Below are positions 23,458-30,074 of a DNA stretch of 31,956 nucleotides, in pieces; the stretch's first letter is position 1; every line of letters begins with the position of its first letter. This stretch comes from JBEKTY01 sp049515555 (lineage in GTDB: Bacteria; Planctomycetota; Planctomycetia; Pirellulales; Thermoguttaceae), in the NCBI GenBank assembly GCA_049515555.1, contig JBEKTY010000091.1, forward strand, positions 1-31,956. The letters run 5' to 3'. The position numbers were made by a program, and so were the translations under genes. Below the pieces are notes generated by a model. It did not search any database. It was not told the DNA's origin and worked only from the letters and a program-made list of their open reading frames with translations.

Positions 23458-24753
23458 ATGTCCTTGGCCGGTCCACATGGTCAAAGCGGTTATCGCGACC
23501 AGCGCCGCCGCCGGCTACTGGCCGACCAGGGGGCTGGCAGGAGAGTCCCGAGGAGTGGGCTGCCGGGGGGCCGCCAACGCAAATTGGGTCGCTCGCCCCA
23601 CCACAAGTCAGAGAACTATGGCGATGCCCTGTTCCTCGAAAATCCGCTGCGGCTGGTGGACCTGATTCCGCGGCGGCTCGTCTGGTTCGTTCTCGCTCTT
23701 GTAGTAGGACTTGGCGTGATTGCCGCGATCGAGGCCCTCCACGTCTGGACGCCCCGCATCCTGCCCTCCAAGCCGGGACAGCCCCCGGCGATGTTCGATC
23801 TGGCCGCAACGGGAAGCTTGGCGGCGTGGGTATCCTCGCTTGTGCTGCTGACGGCCGGCCTGGTCGCGCTAGCGGTCTACGCCGTCCGCCGACACAAGGT
23901 CGACGACTATCGCGGCCATTATAGGGTCTGGCTGTGGGCCGCATCATGCTGGTTCCTGATGGCCGCCGACACGGGCACCGGGCTGCACACTGCCTTTCAA
24001 ACCATCATGACTACTTGGGCCGGAACCCGGGTACTCGGCGATGGCTCGATCTGGTGGATTTTCCCGGGGCTTCTGCTGCTGGGTGGGGTCGGCTCCCGGC
24101 TGCTCTTGGACATGTGGCCTTGCCGGCTGTCGATCATCGCACTCGTCCTGACGGCGGGCTGCTACGGGGCGGCGTTGGCCGTGCATTTCGACTGGCTCTC
24201 ACGAGGGATGGAAGGCCAGCGGACCTTGGTCCTCCGCGGCGGGCTGATGCTTGGCCACCTGTGCCTGGTGCTGGCCATGGGCCTTCAGGCCCGGTATGTC
24301 TTGCTCGATGCCCAGGGGCTCTTGCCGGCCCGGCGGCGGAAGGAAGCCGCAGACGAAGCGGAATTGGAAGGCTCGCTCGACGCGGGGGACTGTCCCAATT
24401 TTCGTCCGACGAAAATGGGACTGTCCCCTTCGGTCGACCAAGACGACGATGGGCCGGCTCGGCCGCGGGCCATTGGGACGACCGGCCGGCGGGTGGACCC
24501 GCCCGTGTTCCGACCGGGTGCCCGGTCGGCCGTACCGCCAATTGTCCGGCCGCCGGCCCGGCAGGCCGCACCTGCCGTGTCGGGTGCGATGCTGGCTGGC
24601 GGGGCGTCGGCCCACTCGGCGGGGGCCATATCGACCGCAGATTCATCGGCCCGCAAGAAGATGACCAAGGCCGAGCGAAAGGCCCTGATGAAACGGCTCA
24701 TCGAGGAACGCTTGAATCGGCAGCGGAAGCAGGCCGGGTTGCGGCCCGATTGA
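23458..24753 (+). CDS. Six-helix membrane protein with charged C-terminal tail
   Basis: The product has 431 residues if the ATG at 23458 is the start. This is doubtful: residues 1-55 are Arg/Gly-rich and without family character, there is no ribosome binding site, and a simple-repeat array ends 12 bases before. The credible protein begins near ENPLRLVDLIPRRLVWF. Six helices can be seen, among them LVWFVLALVVGLGVIAAIEA, SSLVLLTAGLVALAVYAV, IWWIFPGLLLLGGVGSRLLL, and LGHLCLVLAMGLQARYVLL. The tail is disordered and Pro/Ala-rich, ending in a Lys/Arg-rich helix (KKMTKAERKALMKRLIEERL). A family A palindrome is translated in frame at residues 310-324 (GDCPNFRPTKMGLSP). The function is unknown. Confidence 0.72.
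   Translation: MSLAGPHGQSGYRDQRRRRLLADQGAGRRVPRSGLPGGRQRKLGRSPHHKSENYGDALFLENPLRLVDLIPRRLVWFVLALVVGLGVIAAIEALHVWTPRILPSKPGQPPAMFDLAATGSLAAWVSSLVLLTAGLVALAVYAVRRHKVDDYRGHYRVWLWAASCWFLMAADTGTGLHTAFQTIMTTWAGTRVLGDGSIWWIFPGLLLLGGVGSRLLLDMWPCRLSIIALVLTAGCYGAALAVHFDWLSRGMEGQRTLVLRGGLMLGHLCLVLAMGLQARYVLLDAQGLLPARRRKEAADEAELEGSLDAGDCPNFRPTKMGLSPSVDQDDDGPARPRAIGTTGRRVDPPVFRPGARSAVPPIVRPPARQAAPAVSGAMLAGGASAHSAGAISTADSSARKKMTKAERKALMKRLIEERLNRQRKQAGLRPD
24384..24428. repeat. Palindromic element, family A, complete copy in the membrane-protein gene
   Basis: GGGGGACTGTCCCAATTTTC, then GTCC, then GACGAAAATGGGACTGTCCC. It is read in frame as GDCPNFRPTKMGLSP, in the opposite orientation to the copies in the DUF763 and giant genes. 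I translated this copy in all six frames and found no stop. Confidence 0.95.
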
Positions 24754-24891
24754 CCCTTTGCGCTACGTGGCTGCGGCCCAAGCGTCAGTGCCGGCCACCG
24801 CACGGGCCAGATGCCCGTGTTACCGAACCGGTTGACGTGGACAGCCGGCGGCAATTGGGGAATAATGGGGCGCTGGCGCCGGGCCCCGTCT

Positions 24892-24953
24892 GAGTGACGC
24901 GGAGACGCGGGGACACGGAGACGCGGCGAGCGCCCGGCTCTCCGCGTCCCCGC
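24892..24953. repeat. GACGCGGAGACGCGG-type repeat with inverted arm
   Basis: A short tandem of GACGCGGAGACGCGGGGACA (24895 onward) faces the complement CTCCGCGTCCCCGC at 24940-24953. It lies in the 248-bp gap before gltX; nothing else is recognisable in that gap. Confidence 0.8.
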
Positions 24954-25001
24954 ATCCGACCATGCACCCCGGCGCCCATCACCCGTCTACCCCCCCGGAT
25001 C

Positions 25002-26588
25002 ATGACCGTTCGCACGCGTTTCGCCCCTAGTCCCACCGGATATCTGCACATCGGCGGCGTCCGGACCGCGCTGTTCTGCTGGCTGTTCGCCCGGCGCAAT
25101 GGTGGGCAATTCATCCTCCGCATCGACGACACCGACCAGGAGCGGAACGTGGAAGAGGCCCTGGCGCCCATTCTGCACGGCCTTCGCTGGCTGGGCATCG
25201 ACTGGGACGAAGGCCCAGAGGTCGGGGGGCCGTATGCACCCTATTATCAGTCGCAGCGGGGCGACCGCTATCGGGCCGCCGTCGAGCGGCTGCTGGCCGT
25301 CGGCGCCGCCTACTACGACTACGCCACGCCGGAAGAACAGCAGGCCGAGCGGGAGGCGGCCCAGCGGGAGAAGCGGCCGTTTGTCGCCAGCCGCCGCTTC
25401 ATGGCCGAGACGCCGGCGGAGCGGGCCCGCTTCCAGGCCGAGGGCCGCCGCGGCGTGGTACGGCTGAAAATGCCCCGCCAAGGCACGCTCGTCATCCGCG
25501 ACCTGGTCCGCGGCGACGTCGAAATCCAATGGGCCGGCGAGCAGGATCACGTCGTCCAGCGGGCCGACGGCTCCTGCCTCTACCACCTGGCCAGCGTAGT
25601 CGACGACCACGACTTCCAAATCACGCACGTGATCCGCGCCGAGGAGCACCTCTCCAACACCCCGCGGCAGATATTCATCGCCCGCTCGCTGGGCTACGAC
25701 CTGCCCAGCTACGCCCATCTGCCGTTTGTGGCCGAGCCGGGCAGCAAGAACAAGCTCAGCAAGCGGAAGCTCGACAAGTATCTGAAGAATCCCGATTTCG
25801 CGGAGCTCATGCGGCACGGCCGCAAAGTGGCCGAGGCCCTGGGGCTGCACCCCAATGCCGAGACGTTCAACCCGGTTGCCGTCGATTTCTACGAGCAGGT
25901 GGGCTACCTGCCCGAGGCCCTGCTCAACTACCTGGCCCTGTTGGGCTGGTCGCTGGACGACAAGACCGAGGACCTGTCGCGCGAGCAACTGATATCGAAT
26001 TTTTCGCTGGAGCGGGTGGGCCGCGCGGCGGCCAGCTTCGATCCGAAGAAGCTGCGGGCCGTCCAAGAGCGGTACATGCAGCGGCTGCCGATCGCGGAGA
26101 AGGTGGCCCGCGTGGTGCCCTACCTGGAGCGCGCCGGGCTAGTGCCCGCCCCGCTGCCCGACGGCCTGCGGCCGAAGGTGGAACACGTTGTCGCCGCGGC
26201 CGCCGACCGCATCAAGACCGCCGGCGACGTGCTCGACTTCGCCTACTTCTTCCTTCCCGACGATCGGCTGGTGTACGACGAGAAGGCGTTGGCCAAGGCA
26301 TTTCAGAAGCCCGAGGCCGCCGACCGCCTGGCCCGCTTCGGCCGGCGCCTGGCTGAAGCGGAGGCGTTCCAAGCCGAGGCGTTGGAGCACCTCGCCCACC
26401 GCTTTGTCGAAGACGAGCAGATCAAGCTCGGCGACATTGTCCACGCGGTCCGCGTGGCGGTGACCGGGCAGGCCGTCGGCCTGGGGCTGTTCGACAGCCT
26501 GGCCATCCTCGGCCGCCAGAGCTGCCTGACTCGCATCGACGGGACGCTGCAACGCGCGGCCACTGCTGGCGGTCTTGGGAACAGATGA
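25002..26588 (+). CDS. gltX: Glutamate--tRNA ligase
   Basis: The product has 528 residues and charges tRNA-Glu with glutamate in the cytoplasm. The chosen ATG at 25002 gives TVRTRFAPSPTGYLHIGGVR, in which HIGG is the class I HIGH signature. The KMSKS-type loop is SKNKLSKRKLDKY. The active-site and anticodon parts are typical: LRIDDTDQERN, DHVVQRADGSCLYHLASVVD, then YLALLGWSLDDKTEDL. Upstream of 25002 the frame is open but encodes repeat-like residues. A planctomycete with both gltX and glnS (found 0.6 kb downstream) would not need the amidotransferase route for Gln-tRNA, which is an inference. The next gene, hicA, starts 75 bp after the stop. Confidence 0.95.
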   Translation: MTVRTRFAPSPTGYLHIGGVRTALFCWLFARRNGGQFILRIDDTDQERNVEEALAPILHGLRWLGIDWDEGPEVGGPYAPYYQSQRGDRYRAAVERLLAVGAAYYDYATPEEQQAEREAAQREKRPFVASRRFMAETPAERARFQAEGRRGVVRLKMPRQGTLVIRDLVRGDVEIQWAGEQDHVVQRADGSCLYHLASVVDDHDFQITHVIRAEEHLSNTPRQIFIARSLGYDLPSYAHLPFVAEPGSKNKLSKRKLDKYLKNPDFAELMRHGRKVAEALGLHPNAETFNPVAVDFYEQVGYLPEALLNYLALLGWSLDDKTEDLSREQLISNFSLERVGRAAASFDPKKLRAVQERYMQRLPIAEKVARVVPYLERAGLVPAPLPDGLRPKVEHVVAAAADRIKTAGDVLDFAYFFLPDDRLVYDEKALAKAFQKPEAADRLARFGRRLAEAEAFQAEALEHLAHRFVEDEQIKLGDIVHAVRVAVTGQAVGLGLFDSLAILGRQSCLTRIDGTLQRAATAGGLGNR

Positions 26589-26626
26589 TCTTCACGAAGC
26601 AGGCACGATGAGAAGAGTCAAGAGAA

Positions 26627-26654
26627 TTGCATAAAAAAGGTCGCGTGGTAGAAT
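26627..26654 (+). promoter_or_regulatory. Candidate promoter of hicAB
   Basis: TTGCAT (26627-26632) and TAGAAT (26649-26654) are 16 bp apart and fit sigma-70-like -35 and -10 boxes. The expected transcription start is about 26661, only two or three bases before the hicA ATG, so the transcript could be nearly leaderless. In agreement, hicA has no Shine-Dalgarno sequence. Confidence 0.5.
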
Positions 26655-26663
26655 GTCCGTAGC

Positions 26664-26930
26664 ATGGGCAGACTCGAGAAGCTCTACGAACATATCCTGA
26701 TGCGTCGGTCCGACGCAGACGTTTCATTTGACGCGCTCTGTTCACTGCTTGAACGGCTTGGATTTGCCCAACGAATTCGTGGCGACCATCATATCTTTAG
26801 CAAGACGGGCGTTGACGAAATCCTGAACTTGCAGCCCAAGACTGGAAAAGCAAAGCCATACCAGGTGAAGCAGATCAGATCTGTCATCTTGCGGTATGGG
26901 CTCACGTTCGGAGACCCGACCGATGAATAG
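26664..26930 (+). CDS. hicA: HicA-type toxin (mRNA interferase)
   Basis: The product has 88 residues, in the usual HicA range. The fold is the small double-stranded-RNA-binding-like domain. SFDALCSLLERLGFAQRIRG is followed by DHHIF, with His42 or His43 as the catalytic residue of the family motif G-(S/D)-H-H. The C-terminal part, PYQVKQIRSVILRYGLT, is the usual final helix. The family cleaves mRNA and blocks translation, and is neutralised by HicB. The stop overlaps the hicB start by 8 bp, the classical toxin-first order. There is no ribosome binding site; a promoter lies just upstream. The pair sits between gltX and glnS. Confidence 0.9.
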   Translation: MGRLEKLYEHILMRRSDADVSFDALCSLLERLGFAQRIRGDHHIFSKTGVDEILNLQPKTGKAKPYQVKQIRSVILRYGLTFGDPTDE

Positions 26931-27135
26931 CAAGTACGAGATTATCATTTATTGGAGTGAGGAGGACGCGGCCTATATCGCGGAGGTCCCGGAGCTTCCG
27001 GGTTGCATGGCCGATGGCCAGACGTACCAAGCGGCCCTGGCCAGTGCCGAGCGCGTCATTCAGGAATGGGTCGAAACGGCTAAGGAATTGGGGCGCCCCA
27101 TCCCCCAACCAAAAGGGCGCCTGCTGTACGCATAG
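26923..27135 (+). CDS. hicB: HicB-type antitoxin
   Basis: The product has 70 residues. The ATG at 26923 overlaps hicA by 8 bp. The sequence is the standard HicB partial RNase H-like domain: YEIIIYWSEEDAAYIAEVPE, LPGCMADGQTYQAAL and AERVIQEWVETAKELG, ending IPQPKGRLLYA. It lacks the C-terminal DNA-binding domain found in longer HicB proteins, so autoregulation by this protein alone is doubtful. It should bind HicA and block its activity. The glnS ribosome binding site AGGAG overlaps its stop codon, so glnS is likely co-translated. Confidence 0.92.
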   Translation: MNSKYEIIIYWSEEDAAYIAEVPELPGCMADGQTYQAALASAERVIQEWVETAKELGRPIPQPKGRLLYA

Positions 27136-27147
27136 GAGAACCACGAC

Positions 27148-28839
27148 ATGAGCATACCCGGTCCGGCCTCGGCTTCGACCGATTTCATCCGAGAGATCAT
27201 CAACGGCGATCTGGCGAGCGGCCGGTTTGACCGCGTCCACACCCGGTTTCCGCCCGAGCCGAACGGGTATCTGCACATTGGTCATGCCAAGTCGATCTGC
27301 CTGAACTTCGGCATTGCCCGCGACTACGGTGGGCTGTGCAACCTGCGCTTCGACGACACCAACCCCTGCAAGGAAGACGTCGAGTACGTGGATTCGATCA
27401 TGGAGGACGTCCGCTGGCTGGGATTCGACTGGGAGGACCGGCTGTACTACGCCTCGGACTATTTCGACCAACTTTACGCCTGGGCGGAGCAGATGATCCA
27501 GGCCGGGCAGGCCTACGTCTGCGACCTGGACGCGGAGCAGGTCCGCCAGTACCGGGGCACGCTGACCGAGCCGGGCCGCGACAGTCCCTACCGCAACCGC
27601 TCGATCGAAGAGAACCTGGACCTGTTCCGGCGGATGCGGGCCGGCGAGTTCCCCGACGGCTCCCGCACCCTTCGCGCCAAGGGCGACATGGCCTCGCCCA
27701 ACCTCAACATGCGCGACTCGGTCATGTACCGCATCCTGCACGCCAGCCACCACCGCACCGGCGACAAGTGGTGCATATATCCGACCTACGACTATACCCA
27801 CGGGCAGTCGGACTCGCTGGAGAAGATCACGCATTCGATCTGCACGCTGGAGTTCGAGAACCACCGCCCGCTGTACGACTGGTACCTCGACACGCTGGGG
27901 ATCTTCCACTGCCGGCAGATCGAGTTCGCCCGGCTGAACCTGACCTACACGGTGATGAGCAAGCGGCTGCTGCTGGAGCTGGTCCAGCAGGGGCTGGTCC
28001 GCGGCTGGGACGATCCGCGGCTGCCGACGATCTGCGGCTTCCGCCGCCGCGGCTACACGCCCGAGGCCATCCGCGACTTCTGCGCGCGGATCGGCGTGGC
28101 CAAGTTCGACGGCGTGAACGACATCGCCCTCTTGGAGCACTGCCTGCGGGAGGATCTGAACCGGCGGGCCGCCCGGGTGATGGGCGTGCTGCGGCCGCTG
28201 CGGGTGGTCATCGACAATTATCCCCCGGGCCAGGTCGAAGAGCTGGAAGCGGTGAACAACCCGGAAGACCCGGGCATGGGGACCCGCAAGGTCCCCTTTT
28301 CACGCGAGCTGTGGATCGAGCAGGACGACTTCCGCGAGGCCCCGCCCAAGGGTTATTTCCGCTTGTCGCCGGGCAAAGAGGTGCGGCTCCGCTGGGGCTA
28401 CCTGGTCACCTGCACCGGCGTGGTGAAGGACCCGGCCAGCGGCCGGGTCGTCGAGATTCACTGCACCTACGATCCCCAGACCCGCGGCGGCAACACGCCC
28501 GACGGCCGCAAGGTGAAGGGCACGATCCACTGGGTCTCGGCCGCCCACGCCTTGGAGGCCGAGGTCCGGCTGTACGATCACCTCTTCAGCAAGCCCGATC
28601 CGGGCAACGTGCCCGAGGGCGAGAACTATAAAAAGTACCTCAACCCCAACTCGCTGGAGACGCTCGTAGGCTGCCGCCTGGAGCCGAGCTTGGCTGCGGC
28701 CACACCCGGCGACCGCTTCCAGTTCGAGCGATTGGGCTACTTCTCGGTCGACCCCGATTCCAGGCCGGGAAAACCGGTCTTCAACCGCACCGTCTCCTTG
28801 CGCGACACCTGGGCCAAGATCGAGAAAGGGCAGAAGTAG
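27148..28839 (+). CDS. glnS: Glutamine--tRNA ligase
   Basis: The product has 563 residues, close to bacterial GlnRS. The ATG at 27148 follows AGGAG (27134-27138). The N-terminus has the GlnRS form of the class I signature, RFPPEPNGYLHIGHAKSICL, and FDDTNPCKEDVEYVDSI. The KMSKS-type loop is TVMSKRLLLELV. The C-terminal anticodon-binding region carries LRWGYLVTCTGVVKDP and EVRLYDHLFSKPDPG. It attaches glutamine to tRNA-Gln. Only 12 bp separate it from hicB, so it may be transcribed from the hicAB promoter. Confidence 0.97.
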   Translation: MSIPGPASASTDFIREIINGDLASGRFDRVHTRFPPEPNGYLHIGHAKSICLNFGIARDYGGLCNLRFDDTNPCKEDVEYVDSIMEDVRWLGFDWEDRLYYASDYFDQLYAWAEQMIQAGQAYVCDLDAEQVRQYRGTLTEPGRDSPYRNRSIEENLDLFRRMRAGEFPDGSRTLRAKGDMASPNLNMRDSVMYRILHASHHRTGDKWCIYPTYDYTHGQSDSLEKITHSICTLEFENHRPLYDWYLDTLGIFHCRQIEFARLNLTYTVMSKRLLLELVQQGLVRGWDDPRLPTICGFRRRGYTPEAIRDFCARIGVAKFDGVNDIALLEHCLREDLNRRAARVMGVLRPLRVVIDNYPPGQVEELEAVNNPEDPGMGTRKVPFSRELWIEQDDFREAPPKGYFRLSPGKEVRLRWGYLVTCTGVVKDPASGRVVEIHCTYDPQTRGGNTPDGRKVKGTIHWVSAAHALEAEVRLYDHLFSKPDPGNVPEGENYKKYLNPNSLETLVGCRLEPSLAAATPGDRFQFERLGYFSVDPDSRPGKPVFNRTVSLRDTWAKIEKGQK

Positions 28840-28852
28840 TCCACACGTATTC

Positions 28853-28892
28853 TCCCTCACCCTAACCCTCTCCCGGAGGGAGAGGGGACCGG
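28853..28892. repeat. CTCTCCC-GGGAGAG dispersed hairpin after glnS
   Basis: TCCCTCACCCTAACCCTCTC continues into CCGGAGGGAGAGGGGACCGG. It is nearly identical to the copy at 18200-18239. It starts 13 bp after the glnS stop, where its stem may act as a 3' end structure, though no U-tract follows. Confidence 0.9.
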
Positions 28893-28941
28893 AAATCCGG
28901 CGTTAGTCGCCCAAATCGGCCGCAATTTGTGCTGGGAAGCC

Positions 28942-28970
28942 TTGCCCGCCGGGTCTGCGGCGGATAAATT
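28942..28970 (+). promoter_or_regulatory. Candidate promoter of rplM-rpsI
   Basis: TTGCCC (28942-28947) and TAAATT (28965-28970) are 17 bp apart, a sigma-70-like pair. It would give a leader of about 36 bases containing GGAGG (28988-28992) and GGGAG (28999-29003) before the rplM ATG. Confidence 0.5.
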
Positions 28971-29012
28971 ACAGGTTTCCGCCCTGCGGAGGACGAGTGG
29001 GAGACTGGTTTT

Positions 29013-29486
29013 ATGCTAATGACCAAGACGTACATGGCCCGGCCGGGCCAACTCGAGGCCAAGTGGTGGCTGGTGGATGCCACCGACAAGGTGGTCGGCC
29101 GGCTGGCAAGCGATATCGCGATGATCCTGATGGGCAAGCACCGGCCCACGTATACCCCCCACATCGACACGGGCGATTTCGTCATCGTGATCAACGTGGA
29201 GAAGATCATCTTCAGCGATCCCAACAAGTGGGAGGAGAAGGAGTATACCTGGTACACGGGCTACCCGGGTCAGCACAGCGAGACCGCGGCGACGCGAAAA
29301 AAGAGGAAGCCGGAGAAGATTCTCTCGGAGGCCGTCCGCCGCATGCTGCCCAAGAACAAGTTGGCGACCAAGATGTTGGCGAAGTTGAAGATTTACGTGG
29401 GCAGCGAGCACCCGCACCAGGCCCAGCAACCCGAGCCGAAGGAGCTGGGCATCAAGAAGTCCAAGGGGCAGAAGTCGAAGGCGTGA
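29013..29486 (+). CDS. rplM: Ribosomal protein uL13 (L13)
   Basis: The product has 157 residues. Conserved segments are KWWLVDATDKVVGRLASDIA, LMGKHRPTYTPHIDTGDFVI and YTWYTGYPGQHS. It also has the basic helix PEKILSEAVRRMLPKNKLA and KLKIYVGSEHPHQAQQP. The C-terminal tail is Lys-rich (KSKGQKSKA), slightly longer than usual. The start could be the ATG at 29013 or the one at 29019; GGGAG at nine bases favours 29013. Its stop is 14 bp before rpsI, the common rplM-rpsI operon. Confidence 0.97.
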   Translation: MLMTKTYMARPGQLEAKWWLVDATDKVVGRLASDIAMILMGKHRPTYTPHIDTGDFVIVINVEKIIFSDPNKWEEKEYTWYTGYPGQHSETAATRKKRKPEKILSEAVRRMLPKNKLATKMLAKLKIYVGSEHPHQAQQPEPKELGIKKSKGQKSKA

Positions 29487-29500
29487 AAGAAAGAGGATTC

Positions 29501-29917
29501 ATGGCAGGCACAGCGACCCTACTGAAAGGCACGGCCAACGATATTTTGGGCACCGGGCGACGGAAGACCGCGGTGGCGCGGGTTCGCCTGCGGCCCGGCC
29601 AAGGGGTGATCGTAATCAACGGCCGCCCGCTGGACGAATACTTCCACAACGTCAGCCACCGCAACGCGGTGGTGGCCCCGCTGGTCCAGCTCGGAAAGCG
29701 CGAGGCCATGGACGTGATGATTCGCGTCGACGGCGGCGGGATCACCGGCCAGTCCGACGCCTGCAAACTGGGCATCGCCCGGGCCTTGAAGCGGGTGGGC
29801 GAAGACCTGGATAAGCTGCGGGAATCGGGGCTCCTGACCCGCGACGGCCGCATGAAAGAACGGAAGAAATACGGCCTCCGCGGCGCCCGCCGCGGCACGC
29901 AGTTCTCCAAGCGGTAA
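29501..29917 (+). CDS. rpsI: Ribosomal protein uS9 (S9)
   Basis: The product has 138 residues. The ATG at 29501 follows AGAGGA. Conserved parts are LGTGRRKTAVARVRLRPGQG, VDGGGITGQSDACKLGIARA and the typical C-terminus KKYGLRGARRGTQFSKR, whose last residues contact tRNA in the P site in known ribosomes. The N-terminal stretch MAGTATLLKGTANDI is longer than in Escherichia coli. It is the second gene of the rplM operon. Confidence 0.98.
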   Translation: MAGTATLLKGTANDILGTGRRKTAVARVRLRPGQGVIVINGRPLDEYFHNVSHRNAVVAPLVQLGKREAMDVMIRVDGGGITGQSDACKLGIARALKRVGEDLDKLRESGLLTRDGRMKERKKYGLRGARRGTQFSKR

Positions 29918-29924
29918 CGTTCTT

Positions 29925-29947
29925 GGGGACTGTCCCCATTTTCGTCC
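29925..29947. repeat. Palindromic element, family A, left half only
   Basis: GGGGACTGTCCCCATTTTCG ends at TCC, exactly at the centre of the palindrome; the right arm is missing. It is directly joined to the inverted repeat that follows. It starts eight bases after the rpsI stop. Confidence 0.85.
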
Positions 29948-30023
29948 GCTCGTAGTGACCCGATTTATCGGGTTGGGAGAGTCCGAGCAAGTCAAGGACC
30001 GCATGAATGCGGTCACTACGAGC
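29948..30023. repeat. Nested inverted repeat, cloverleaf-like
   Basis: Outer arms GCTCGTAGTGACC (29948-29960) and GGTCACTACGAGC (30011-30023) are perfect. Inside are two smaller hairpins: CCCGATTTATCGGG (29959-29972) and ACCGCATGAATGCGGT (29998-30013). The unit fills most of the gap between rpsI and asnB. Confidence 0.9.
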
Positions 30024-30074
30024 GATTGGTGAACAATCCGGCCCAGCTCCCGGCCGTGCCGGCGGATAGCTTCC

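Noticed and set aside
28853..28892. Intrinsic terminator of glnS
   Set aside because: The hairpin is strong but lacks a U-tract, and identical copies occur inside a coding gene and elsewhere, so it is listed as a repeat.
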